NCBI GenBank assembly: GCA_004794655.1
Contig: SMMW01000559.1
Location: 3,100,001 to 3,164,000, forward strand
DNA: 64,000 nt
Direction of reading: 5' to 3'
Origin: Marisa cornuarietis
Taxonomy: Eukaryota; Mollusca; Gastropoda; Architaenioglossa; Ampullariidae
How positions within the stretch are numbered: the stretch's first letter is position 1; the number at the start of each line of letters is the position of its first letter. Below, piece after piece: positions 34,750 through 47,384 of the stretch. A model generated the notes under the pieces. That model saw only the letters and a program-made list of their open reading frames with translations, made no database searches and had not been told where the DNA came from. The position numbers were made by a program, and so were the translations under genes.

Positions 34750-37700
34750 GGGGCAGTGTTAAAACAAGAGCTGTCAAGAGTTGTTTAAAGGAAATCGCGC
34801 GCTTAGATTTCTTTGATGATAAATAGTCCTGCACCCCGCAAACCTCACGGGTGGGAAACAAAAGAGTTGTTGCTGTTGCTAACACATTGCCCCAAATTGG
34901 CATAATCCATTTTCAGGTTACAACTTACAGAAAAAAAACCTTTAAAAGCTAGTCTTCTTCTCGACTTTTTTCTGCTACATTGACCCTTTATACCCACCCT
35001 GCAAAAGGAAATGGACATATTGACAGGTAAGTCGTGCACTAATGGCCTCGCTGAAGTTTCCAAGGAAAGAAGTGGGAAACTTCTGAGAATACCCGAATGG
35101 TGTTCGGGGTATTTTCGATCCTTTTATTGATTTCTAACCATGGCTCGTTTACAAGGTATTGGAGAAGTGGGGTCATAACAACACGAGAAAGGCGAGTGTG
35201 GCTGTAATAGGTAATAAAATCAGGGCTTGTTATTGTAAGGCTGTAAGCCTTTTAAATACCTGTATAGAAGATTTGAATTTTTTTTAAAGTACATCATAGA
35301 AATTTGATGGTGGGGTGGGGGGAGTCTATTAACCGACATAACAGACGCTAACATTTCTTGAAATGCATTAGGCTGCGGAGGGGGAAAATGGGCAGTAAAT
35401 GGGGGCTGAGATGCTCGCTAGGTCTTTCGCGATGTTTTCGAGTGAATCAATCGAAAGAATATGGGAAATGGATTTTATTGAAAATGACCAAGATGAGATA
35501 AGAGTGTACGGCAACTCTTTTCCAACGTTTAGGGTAATGTAATGCTCGAACATGTGATCTGACATCACAAAGCGACTGTTTCCCCCTCCTGCCAGGCTGA
35601 CTGCGAGCCTCCGGTGTTCAATCTAGAACGCTACTCGTCGATTTTTCAAACAAGCCGCTGAATCAACTGACATTTCTATTCCGCCTGGCTAGACTTCATT
35701 CACTAACATGGCTCTGCTGTAAGTTTAATCTTCCGAATGTTTCATCAGACGGAGCAAAAATCATTAATGGATGCCTCCCTTTGCAAAACCCCCACTGTGA
35801 TCAAGGATCCCTTCGGGTCTAGAAGACCGTTATCGACGTCAGCCAGGGGTCGCTGAGCAATGGGCCTAAATAAATTTGATCCGTAGTAGCCAGGTGTATA
35901 GAGGCTGAGTTCTTTATGGACCTCGAAGGCCTACAAATAAGTTAGAGCTCATCGTCGTGCGTCCTATCCATAGATACGTACAGCTCATAGCAGGAATGAT
36001 GTTAATCTCCTTGGAGCTTCCCTTGAGAGTCAGTGGCGGGTTAACGAGATGTATGTTTCGTCAAACTGAACTGTGCAATGGATGCAGCTGTAAGTATGAA
36101 TGGAGTGAGAAACTGGGTTTTTCCCCCTTGCCTCCCAGTCAACTGTGTTTTATTAAGAAGTTCGTCGCAAGAGCTAAACGCAATACACTTATAGCAAAAT
36201 AGTCAGGCCATCCAGCAGGTAATGACATCCAGACAACGCAGGACAGGTGTGGTGGTGGTGGTGGTGGGGGGTCGTCTTAGGAAAATCCAGAGCTGTGGAG
36301 CAGCATTCGTTGTCTCGCGTGACGAGATCAATACAGTCTGGGCAGATCAGTGGTCCGGAGGTTAAGCTGACAGGAAATACGTCATCCATTGCCACAGCTG
36401 CGGATCTGCGTTTCCAGCTGCGGCGGCGTATGAAAGTGTGTTGCTGCAGCAGCAGACGACCCTGACAGTTATCTCTACAGATTGGCTCTACAGAATGGGA
36501 GGCTTAGCTCACCCGAGCAGCTTCGCTCCATCACAAGCTGTGTCGGCATCAACGATTAAAAGGTTTGATCACTTGTAACGCCACAGAGAGGCTGACGGGC
36601 AGGCGGTGCTACATATAAACTGACGGACAGACAGACAGACAGACAAATGTGGAGTCTCTGATATCGCCAAGCGTCAACTTTGTGCCGATATCATCTCCTA
36701 TTGTAACGTACGGTCCTTTTCTTCCAACTCACCTTCAAGATCAAAGGTTGCCCGCGTTTGACACAAAGGCTTGCAAAGTTAACTCCAGACGAAGTTTAAG
36801 AAGTTAGGTGTGCATGGAGCAGTTCAAGCGCGGCTACACTATATCTAGACGAAATTTAGAGATGATCTCAGACAACGGTTTACTGCCAGCAAAGACAACG
36901 AAACTTAAACGTAAATGACTTTATTTCTGTGTTTGTTCTTTTTATAGCTTACTAGTGTAACCTGTTCTTTGAAGTTTTTAATTTTCTACCTGGCTGTTTC
37001 ACTGTTTTTTTTTTAATTTTTTTGTCCATATTGTAGTGGTATTTTAAAACAACAACACGGGACATGGGAGGGCGAGTAGGATGTTTCTACCTCCGGTCTA
37101 CTTTAATCCTTCCACCTCCAGTTCGCGAAAATCGTGACCACCGATATCAGCAGCTGTGAGGTGGAAGCTGTGGTAGGCAGTGTACTGCTCAGTTTTATGT
37201 TTAAGCCGCTGAGTCTGATTTACATTAGCGTTGCCGCGGCGGCTCAATGTCGAGACTGTAACCATTTTTTTTCAGACTTAACTGTCACAGAGCCACGGGA
37301 CCAGAAGAGTTTCAGCCATGTACATCAACGCGCTCTCGTTTGTTGGTTAACGCCTTTCACTGCTGTCAGCCTCCCTCTTCCCCTCCTCAGTAAGACTGGG
37401 CCCCCTGTAGGTCTTTTGCAGCGGGACGGTTTGTTCCACAGACTCATAGAAGTCTGTGGTTTGTTCCCTCCACGCGGGGAGCTGCGCAGTGAAAGGGGCG
37501 CAATTCTTTCGTGTCACTGCTCGCGAGTTATCCGTCCTTAGACGGCGACACCAACGGATTGGCAATCAATAAGCCTTCTTTATCATGGTCTAAGTGTCAA
37601 AAACCTAGTCACTCGCCAAAGTGGACGCAAACTACTTGCGAGGCCACTGACAAGGGATGCTTACATGAAAGGGCAGGGAGGAGGGTGTGTGGGGAAGCCT

Positions 37701-40435
37701 CCTTGTGCCCCTCCGCCCTCAACTCCTCCCCCGGTGTGTGAAGATGTTTGGCCACCAGTGTTTCCTCGCAACTGTTGCGTCTGACCTCAGCGCGTTTGGG
37801 GTATAACCGGCGCTTATAGGCTGTTGCCAGATCAATGGCGGCAAGAGGCGCGTAGAATGCTTGTGATTGGGTTGGGGGGGCAGCTTGTGCCATCCGTAAG
37901 GAATAGGTTATTCCGCTTGTCTGAACACCTATGGGAGTCTGAAGGGCTTGAATGGTGTTTATAATTAAAAGTTGAAGCCTTTGCACAAATTTTTGTTATC
38001 CTTACATCTCGCACTCTTTCACTCTTTCCATCTCTTCCCTCGTTCCTACACATCTATTCACACGAACGTGCGCGTATATGCATGCACTCAAACGCAAAAA
38101 AAAAAAAAACACGCACACCCTCATCTTCTCTCACTCTCAGTCGTTCCTTACTCCGCTCGTGATCGAAATTCTCATAGCCTTGTGTGTTTGGCGAGGCTGA
38201 CTTCTCTCGGTTTTACAGGAAGCAGGAAACGTGCATTTCCACGCCCTAAAAGAGTTTTATGCTGACACTAAAGTGTTTTCCTCGTCAGGTAATTTCCTCA
38301 TCTTTGCATCCCGCATTTCAGCATCACGAATCGTGGTTCACAATGAACGATGTACTTCAATCTTCGGCTAAAAAGGAATGAATTTTTACTGTCGAAAGAG
38401 ATCTTTTTTCTCCATCGGCAGATGTTACAGCAGGCTGACATTGGCTCTTGTTGCACAAAAGCCGCAGTAACACGGAAACTCTTAAAGGACAACAGGAGTG
38501 CTCAGCGAAAATCTCTGGAAATAAAGCACAAAGTATTACAAAAACATGTTCCGGTGGTATTTTATGACAAAGAGGCATGAAAGATTTTATATTTAATATT
38601 TAAGATTTAAGATTTAATATTTTTTTCTTAAGCACACCTGGATTTGTCGAGAAAACAGGAAGTGACGAAACGAACGTATTTCAGTCCGTAAATAGAAACT
38701 TTTGCATGCAGCTAAATGAGGAAGAAATACGTTTTTACATCGATAAATGTGTTTCAAACTATCATTATATTTTTAATTGTAAACAAAATCCTTATCAGCA
38801 GTCAGTTGTAACTATTGTTGCCCATTAAATTTTGATCTGATTGACTTACCAGTCTGTTGAATGAATTCAGTTTGGACCATTTAATTATTTTTTAACTTCA
38901 TTCAAAGCTTCTAAATATAGTTCCAATCTGTATAAGGGCTGTATTCCAAGTTCAGCTGCTTCATTTTTGGGCGAGCAAAATCGCTTCTTGAACACAACCT
39001 GAGTGATGTTTCTTCATTTCACTCGAAGACATGCAAATTCTGTTACAAATTTGTTACAAATACTTCGATCACGTGAGAGAACTCTTCAGTATAGGAGAGT
39101 AATATTTTCCCGCCTTCCTAGTTGCAGGTGAGAATGCCGATGTTTGAAGGCTTATATTTAAAATTAATGATCATTATGTACTCATATTTTGGGAATTATT
39201 ATTTTAAAACGAGCTTAACCCGATCATAAAGAAATAATGTTGCAAGCCAGTTTACCTGTAAACAGTGGGCCTGGTGATTTATACTGGGCGGATATTGCAA
39301 TGATATGTTTCAGTGAATTATCTGTATAGGTTATTGTCTTGATTAGGTATTACAGCGGTATAATTTGGACTGTTCCAAGGACTGATCACGTTATCAACGA
39401 TATAATAAAACATTCCCCAAACTTGTTGCACTTTTTAATGTCACTGATTTATGTCAGTGACAAATGCATGAATTTACATCGGTGTTTCCTCCCCTCCCCC
39501 TCAAAAAAAGGCTTAGATTGTATGTCCGACCCCATTCCGACCTCCACTAGCAATACTAGGTCGTTGCCAGCAAGTGGCCATGATTGTTTTCTCGGTTTTT
39601 TTTTCGCCGTGAATACAGCACATTCATGTACTTCTGTGCGGTTCAACCAAAAGATCTAAACGTTGTATGGACTCTGCGATCTGCCGAGCATTTAGTCAAG
39701 TTTTCGCCTCTGAAGTATCACTATGGTACCTCTAGGGTATCACATGTCGTGAACATGCGCAGACGCGATCCTGGCGAGAGTGGGCAAGCCCAGCATGGCG
39801 AGACTTGATGGCAGTCCACTGGAAACCACTGAGACAACATGAAACTGATCCCAGAGGTCGTAAACTTCGCCATAATACAAGACATTGGCTTATTTTCTGT
39901 TAACTTCATTCATGTGTACCTTCTGAACGTTCTTCTGAGACTGCGATATCAGAGGGAGATAAATTGTTCTCAGTCGACTGAGATTTCAAAGCAGTGATCA
40001 TGGCTTCACCGTTACACGAGTTTTCCATCCGTTGAAAACAGGGTTACTTCTGCTCAAGTCTGTGCTCAAGAAGCTCTGACAACTTAGAATGTCAACTAGC
40101 TATTTGTGTGGACCAAGTCAACGGTAAACATTCGGTCTTTTAACTCATCGTCGCTACGACAGTTTAATGGTGCTTCTGCATTATGGAGAAAAGGGGACAG
40201 TTGTTTTCCACAAGACAAAACAGGAAAGCAAATTATATTTTTTAATCTATAGTCTTCCGTGGTCTATTTATTCCCTTTTCCCCAACCCCCAGCTACTGAA
40301 CCTCGCAAACATGCATGTCTATCAGTCGTAGATTATCTCAAAATACGCTGTGTCCCAGCAGCCTGTGTCATGTAACCTATATGTACACAGGAACCTACAT
40401 TGTATTATGTAACTTCTGTGTACGCGGTGTTGCAG
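34750..40435. other. Upstream region of the Ly6 gene; no exon confirmed
   Basis: Contains (GGT)n at 36249-36267, (GACA)n at about 36624-36644, an A14 run near 38095 and AT-rich sequence at 38580-39300. A signal-peptide exon for the Ly6 gene could lie here. One weak possibility is the methionine at 37197, discussed in the findings. Confidence 0.5.
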
Positions 40436-41278
40436 GGGTCTGCATTGACTGTTATGTGTGCACATCCATCAACGGCTCCAACAAGGTTTGCGAGGACAAG
40501 TTTGAGCGCAACCTGGACACCTTCCACATGATCGAGCGCAGTTGCCAGTACGGTTACTTCAAAGGCACTCACTGCATCAAGCTCAAGGGAACCAAAGGTG
40601 AGCTAACGAACCTGCCGTGTGAGATAGGTACGTGGAGGAGGAGCAACAAATCTGTCTCGGTGGGGCCTAGGTCACATAGAGAACACTGCAGTGATGTTTG
40701 TCCATTTTTCTAAGAAACGTGAAAATAAATAAAAAGTTTGATTAAACTCTGTGTGTGTGTGTGAGCGAGAGAAACAGATCAGAAAAGACGATAAACAAGC
40801 TACGTAGACTATGTCAGGTACTCGATAGAGTAAAACAATATTTTTTTTCCACTGAGTTATAAAGTATACCTCCTTATTGCTCCTTTAGATGGTAAGTCCT
40901 ACTCCCTCTCTCTCTCTCTCTCTCTCACTCAAGCACAATCCCTGTTCTAGACCTCAACGCAGAAAGAGAAACCGTTTTGTCACAAATGGATGTCTCTAAT
41001 TAACATAGGGACCCGACTGTTTCACTCCCCTTGCTGCCTGTCTTGTTGTTGCAGAGGATGGCACGCACATCCTAGTGCGGCACTGCAGCGACGCCAACTG
41101 GGGTAGCCACTGCGGGGACATCCGCTACTTAGACCACAACATGGAGGAGCGCATCATAGGCTGTCTGGAGTCCTGCGATTTCGATGGCTGCAACGCCGCA
41201 CCACCCGGCCGGGCCTCCACTCTCTTCCTCTGCCTCTTATCAGTGGCACTGACGTTCCTGTTGCACCTGTCGCTCTGA
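40436..41278 (+). CDS. UPAR/Ly6-domain GPI-anchored protein, exons 2 and 3 (5'-partial)
   Basis: Two exons, 40436-40597 and 41055-41278, join across a 457-base GT/AG intron (donor GTGAGC at 40598, acceptor TTGTTGCAG ending at 41054). The upstream acceptor is GGTGTTGCAG ending at 40435. Both boundaries are phase 1, the usual layout of Ly6 genes, in which a signal-peptide exon is followed by two LU exons. The joined product is 128 residues. It opens VCIDCYVCTS, then KVCEDKF, carries an N-G-S glycosylation sequon, ends its Cys-rich part with GCLESCDFDGCNAA (the family's closing Cys-Asn), and finishes with a 19-residue hydrophobic tail, TLFLCLLSVALTFLLHLSL, typical of a GPI-attachment signal. There are 11 cysteines; the first, two residues after the splice junction, is extra to the usual ten. 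The CYVC...CEDKF pattern resembles invertebrate Quiver/Boudin/Crooked-type Ly6 proteins, which are membrane-tethered modulators of channels or septate junctions. Which of these it matches cannot be decided here. Exon 1 is not identified. The first AATAAA downstream is at about 42833. Confidence 0.85.
40598..41054 (+). other. Intron of the Ly6-domain gene
   Basis: The phase-1 intron begins GTGAGC and ends TTGTTGCAG. It holds a short (GT)n near 40750, an A-rich stretch and a (CT)n run at about 40905-40926. Stops in the read-through frame after 40597 support real splicing, because the cysteine-rich reading resumes exactly at 41055. Confidence 0.75.
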
Positions 41279-44200
41279 GGTCATCGTCGATGTTTCTTCG
41301 TGACAAACCTCTCTTGTGCTCACGACAACGTAACCACTACTGACCTTGCTTGAAGGCGGGGAGGGAGGATTAATGAACCTTGTAATTTTTTAAATATTAT
41401 TCACGGTTGACCGCTGCAACGGCATGAAGTATGTTGGAACGTGTGCAAATGCCTTCTTTAAATACCGGAGTATCAAGGACCTGATGCACGTAGTTCGGGC
41501 GTAGAGAGTAATCTCCACGTAATCGGCCTCGCCGTAGCTGCAGATGGGTGGCAGCCCAAGGAGGAGGAAAACTGAGAGTCCCGTATGTTAGCCCCCCCCC
41601 CACAAAAAACACATACATGCACACACACACACACACCTCTTTGGGACTTGCTCCAGCAGAAGACCTGCATGTACCATTGTCTATGCCAAGGAAAGGGAGT
41701 TGTGGGAATGTGCACCTACCCCCTGATGATTACCCGGCAGTTTCGCAAGGCTCCTATCGATAGAGCAGACAATGCGGAAGGGGTGTAGGATGAACAAGGG
41801 AGGGGGCTGGTGGTTTTTGCCTAGGAGTTGCCAAAGTTCCAGCGGGCAACCCACGTCGTCGGTTGCCGTTGTTGCAGCGACACTCGATCGCAGTGCAGCA
41901 CGGGTGCGGGATCATCGATCGGCATCAAGGCACACATCGCGGACATGGCGGCACGCATCGAACCAGCCGGACGTGCACCACTGCACATGACTGCCACGAG
42001 CGACGCTCGGGAGCCGCGATGTCATCGCCGACGACGCCGGATCTTTTGCGGCTCGAGGAAGGCAGGAGAGGTGGAAGGGGTGGGGATAGGGGGCTCTTGG
42101 TGACCTCGATGGCGCAAAGGTACTGCATCCGACGGGAGGACCAGCAGCGTGATGGGTTTTTTTTTGTCGGCAAGACCAGGGAGTGGATCATACAGGCGCC
42201 GTGTCGTGTCTGCCGGCACAAGGCACAAACCAAAGTACTGCTTCACAATTTGCTTTCTCCGTTCATACCAACATCAGGTGGGTCTGACTGTTGACAGCTT
42301 CACTCCATAACCGAAAGACTGTTTGGATCGAGAACGTCCGTACGGCTTGACTTACTATTTGACTCAGCAGAACTAAGCAGACAATTTGCTGAGAAAGAGA
42401 GAGGCTTGAAGGAAAGACCCACTGAAACTGCTTTCGTGTGTGGGTTTCTGTGATGATGTCAGTGGCATTGCTCCTTCACCCTTCTGCTGTAAATATTAAA
42501 CTCCAACATCTCTGTTTTTATTTGTCCGCCCCTCCCTGACTCTTGTACGCTCTTTCCTAGTCCCACGAAGTCTGGTTCGCATAGAAAGTAGGCACTGCTG
42601 CTCATCAGGTCTTTGAGAGCACTGGACGACTTTCAGACGAGGTGCCTAGCAGCTCCCGGGTGGGGGAGGCGCCTCTCTGGTCACGTGATCACCCAAAAGT
42701 TCAGAGACGGTGGTTGGAACTTTGTTAGGAAGTGGTTCAGCCAGACAAAGCCTCTCAACCATGACAGTGATCCACCCCCACCCCCAACTTTGCTGATTCT
42801 TTGTCTTCACGTTGTGTTTAGTTTAGGATACAAATAAACAAGTTTTAAAAAGTTACATAAATAAAAGACAAATTTAGAAAGATTAATCCAGAAGCTCTCT
42901 TATTCACGATCGAAACACGAAAGCTTGTGCCCGTTGTGTGTATTTCTTTGCCGAAACTTGCAGTCAAGTAACCACTGTGTATTCTGATATTAATTTTTTT
43001 TAAATGTACTTTACCAAATAGGAAACATTTTTCTGGAGCATGTTGTGAATGTCAGATTTAGTTCAGAAACACTTTCTAGCCATCATAGCAGCATCTTTAG
43101 AATGTGACTCCTGTAATTACGAAGATGCGTGTCAACTGGGTTTTTTCTTTAGGATTGAATAGCTCGAACAGCTTATCAAAACTTCTACTTTGCTATTGCC
43201 ATAAAAATAGACTGACATAGTCTACATAATCTTTGGATTACTTTATAGTAAATGTAAGCTGTAGCTAATCCTTCGTCTCTAATGACTGTCTTTGTGCAGT
43301 CTTCTAGTTATTGCGAGTGGAGTATCCCGGCATCTCGGCCGATTGTTGTGCTAAAAGTTTAATTTAAATGTGATTTTTGGTTACGTTTTCCTTTTTCTTT
43401 TCTTAAAACAAAGTTACTTACAATGTTAATAATTCGTGGAATAATTATACGAGCATGATAAGGAGTATCATGGTGGAGAAAACCAAAAACCTGCAATACA
43501 TCTTTCTTCCTACTGAACTCCCTGCATTAAAAGTCACTTTGATGTCATTATATTAATATTTTCATCTGGGTAACACCCTCCGTCTGTATAACAAGTCATT
43601 ACTTTTTTCCCATCGAGGACTTTTAAACCGTTGTTTTGTTGAGAGAGGACACAAAATCCCCCTTCGTCTAAATGCTACATCGAAATCTTTTTCCTTTACT
43701 ATATCTTTGTACGACACCAAACAGCTTATTTGCTTCAGAAGTTTTAAATTTTGTCAGATCTTCTCCCTGTAAGTGTTCCTTTGTACAAAGTCTCTCTACA
43801 AATCGTTATTTTGTCCATCATAATATTTGACACTGTCAAATGTTTATGTTAGAATGTTTATATTAGTAGGCAGAAGAGTAATGGGTTGTAATCAAAGAGG
43901 AATAATTTCTTAATCTATCGATACACTTTGGAAGGAACTGGAAAAACAGTCTTTTAAGTTACGATCTTTACCAAAACCTCCAGAACTTTTCCTTGGGCGT
44001 GTCGTTGCCATTAAACGCCTTTTATGTTTTTGTAAAATTTATGTACATGGTTCCGTCTTTGAATATAGATAAGAGGTTTTGCATGTGTCTTCGCAGACTG
44101 CATCGAACAGCGAGTCACGGAAGTGTGACGAGATGAAAAGTTATAAAGAAGAGAACAAAATGAATAAAAAAGAGGACATTGAAGACAAATTTTAGACGGC

Positions 44201-44485
44201 AGTTGGTCTCAAAGTAATTGTAGGCGTTCTCAAATAAAGACAACATAAGAGAAAGCATTTGGTCGACGAATGAATGAATGAACGAATATGAATGGGAGGT
44301 TTCTAAGAATGAGAGTACAGCGCAGGCTTCTTTGTTGTCATTCGAACCCAGTGGATTATTTTGAAATAGGCAACCGCCCGCTTGCTTCTGAACTTAGAGT
44401 TTCTGAAGATGAAAACTTCGTGCTGTAAAAACATTTGAAGGCCAAATAATTTGCGCATCGTGAAACCCCAGAGAAGGGCGGTGCC
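41279..44485. other. 3' flank of the Ly6 gene; GC-rich block without an assigned gene
   Basis: ATTAAA at 42495 and AATAAA at 42833 are possible polyadenylation signals. A CpG-rich block at 41830-42290 is open in several frames. Its plus frame ends CRVCRHKAQTKVL, which loosely recalls a transposase C-terminal zinc finger but is not convincing. From 42900 to 44300 nothing is recognised. Confidence 0.4.
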
Positions 44486-44660
44486 CTGAACACTGCATCC
44501 TTCCTGGGTGTTCTGACGTTTGTTCCTATGGGGCTGAACACTGCATCCTCCCTGGGTGTTCTGACGTTTGTTCCTATGGGGCTGAACACTGCATCCTCCC
44601 TGGGTGTTCTGACGTTTGTTCCTATGGGGCTGAACACTGCATCCTTCCTGGGTGTTCTGT
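44486..44660. repeat. 48-bp minisatellite, about 3.6 copies
   Basis: The unit, beginning CTGAACACTGCATCCTYCCT, starts at 44486, 44534, 44582 and 44630. Units differ by a single C/T position. As 48 is a multiple of three, the minus strand stays open and reads FSPIGTNVRTPREDAV repeated. The frame has no recognised domain, and nothing around it supports a gene. Confidence 0.95.
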
Positions 44661-47307
44661 CCTCCTCAGCCGTGAGTTTGTGATTTCTGTCCGCTTACCC
44701 CGCTTCAGAATTCTTTGGTGATGTAGACTGCTGGCAGAGGTCGTTGTGAAGGGTTGTGACTTGAATTTTCTGGTGATACGTTTTCTATACACGGAGAGCA
44801 GACACAGCTTCAAAGTCCTTTAGTTGGCTGTTCCCCACAGTGATATATCTATGCACAATTAAAATTGACTGAGTTTTATTATGCATAACTGTTACATAGA
44901 CTTTCTTCCTCTTGCCATGCCGTGTAACCGGTTTAAGATCACTCTCTAGATGAGTGGCTTATTCGAAAAAAAAAAGCAGCAGTAGAATGTAGCCGCAATA
45001 TGTTTGTACATTTTATCTTTTGTTGGTTGACTGGATTCTTCCTGTCTGAGAAAAGAAATCAAAGCGTCTGGTTATTTCGGTAAAGGTCAGAAAGAGGTCA
45101 GTGTTGAGGTTGGTTTGCAACAGACCCCGTTAATGAGACCAACCCGTAGCTGTCTGACATTCTAAGCCGCGGGCACAATACAAAGGTAGTCAATTATTCT
45201 CCCTGTGTTAGAAGACAGATATACCCTGGCGTTGGTCTCCTGACCTCGGCGCTGACCGGTAATGATCCCGTCTTGTATCCACATTACTGGACTTCTCTGC
45301 CCTTTGTATTTTGTTAGGGATTTTTTTGTTGATTTTTAAAAATGAAATAATCAAAAGAAATTAGTTTAAGGAGAGGGATCTTTTCGGGTGATCTGATAAA
45401 AGTTTAAGCCACCCGAGAGACTGTCTTGCAAAGTCAAGATAAACTACTGCTTTGTGATCCAGCAGCATGTCTAGAAATCGACTCCAATGCTCTAGAATCG
45501 TGCTGAAACATACACCAAGTTTTTTCTCATCACTTTTCTTTGCAAACGCCTACTGACAATGCGTTATACTGTTTCACAGCATCCAGGTAAGCGAGAGAGT
45601 AGCTAGTGACTGTGGAAAACTACTTTTGGTGGCTGGGAAGTGGGGGGCGCGCCTGGGGACATGGAATATAGGCAAGTTCGCTGATTGGACAGTGATAACA
45701 CGCACGCACGCCTGCACGCACGCCCACACACAGAAACAATGACAACGACAATAACAAATCTTTATTTACGAGAGATAAAGTAAGCAAAATTTTTTTTTTC
45801 ATTTAGCCCTCGCCATTTACAGGGAAAGAATAAACTACGTAATTAAAATAATTACGTTCTGAAAGAATAATTAGTAGTAAACATTAGGTAAGATATCAAA
45901 GAAATCTGGACGGTAAAATATATAAAAGTGGTTAAAACAGATATTTACAAGGATTCTGGAGTTGGGAGGTATGTCTAGAGGCTTTATCTAATGTTCCTAC
46001 AAGTATTTTGGCAAATGCGTCGAAAGCAGTTCAGGGAGTTTAATTGCTTCTTTGGAGGGAGGGAAAGAGTCAGATAGACAAAAAAGAGAAACAGTTTAAG
46101 ATAGTGTAAAGACTTGTAGTAAATGTCTCTTTTATTATACCCTCTATCTGTAAGTCTTTCAGTTGTTGCGTTTGTTGCGTTTAAGTGAAGTGTTGACAAC
46201 TTTTGTAGGCTTTAAAACTCCTTTCTCATCTTTAAATCTTCTCGAAGTATTTCTTTGGGACAGTTTCCAGATGCACATATCGACGCTGGAGCCAATGTCA
46301 TCGCTCCGTGCACTCTTGCTTTCGTCGCGTTTTCCGTTGCAGATAAGCGTGGAGGTTTAGCTTTCCACAGGAGTGTCTCCGTCCTCTTGTCTGCCCCTGC
46401 TTTGTCCCTGTCATATGCCGGCCATCTTCTTATCGTCTCCTATTAGCTCTGAATCTGTTCTTACTTGCAGTTCTTCGTACTTGCAATGCATCAAACAGAA
46501 CCCATAGTGCAGCGATGTCCCCGCGATGGTGACAACGGTTCCTAGCCCACTGTTTTGTACTACATGTCCGTAACAATTTTTTTTTCACTCATCCACTAGA
46601 CATAATAGGGGGGGTCCACATTTTTTTTTATTCCATCAAGCCTGTGAGGCTTATGATGGGGTGTATAGGTTGTAGACAATATAAAAATATATTTCAGTGC
46701 TATGTGTTTTTAATTGTATAACGCATTACGATTCCACCTCATATGGGTAAGACCTGATATGACTTTGTTTATAGTGATAGTTGTTATTTTTTATATTTCT
46801 AACTCACAGTTGACTAGGTGTTGGTAGCATTGGTAGTGAGACAAAGCTTCAAAAATGTGCTTGCTTTTATGGCAAAAAAAAAAGAAAAATAGTCTCTATA
46901 AAATGCTCACTATGACTCATGTCTTCACATTTCTTCACTGGCGCCCTTGATGCACCTTTTGGTCTTCTTATTTCGTTTAAGACTGGAACGATTACTAAGA
47001 GAAAGAAAAAATGTGTGTGCGTGTGTGCGTGTGTGCTTGTGTGTGTGTGCTTGTGTGCGTGGTATTTTCGTTACGATGTATTTGACATCACGTGGCAAGT
47101 CACAGCCAACACAATCTTTGTTATTCGATCATGTTTACACGAAGCCTGCTCGTGAGTGATTTCATATGTAGCAAGCCTGTGTCCGCTTCTGTCCGTGGAT
47201 CGTGATTCATTGTCCGGGCTGTTGGACGCTGTTTTTTGCTTTTATTGCCATAAGAGTAGTTTTCCGACCATCAGAGGTAAAACTCTTTCAAATCACTCAG
47301 TCACCGG
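44661..47307. other. No gene seen
   Basis: AT-rich sequence, short CGCACG-rich patch near 45700-45730, and a GT/CG-rich patch near 47011-47060. No domain is visible in the frames. Confidence 0.6.
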
Positions 47308-47375
47308 TTTTCCTTCCTTCCCTCATTCCTTCTTTCCTTCCTTCCGTCCTTCCTTCCTTCCTTTCTTTCTTTCTT
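47308..47375. repeat. (TTCC)/(TTTC) pyrimidine tract
   Basis: An imperfect TTCC and TTTC run ends about ten bases before the truncated 5' end of the LINE at 47.385 kb. The same kind of repeat forms that LINE's 3' tail. Confidence 0.9.
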
Positions 47376-47384
47376 GTTCGCTTG

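Noticed and set aside
40315..40435. The methionine at 40315 as the start of the Ly6 protein
   Set aside because: The 40 residues before the splice acceptor do not form a signal peptide, and a good acceptor (GTTGCAG) in the expected phase ends at 40435. This stretch is intron read-through.
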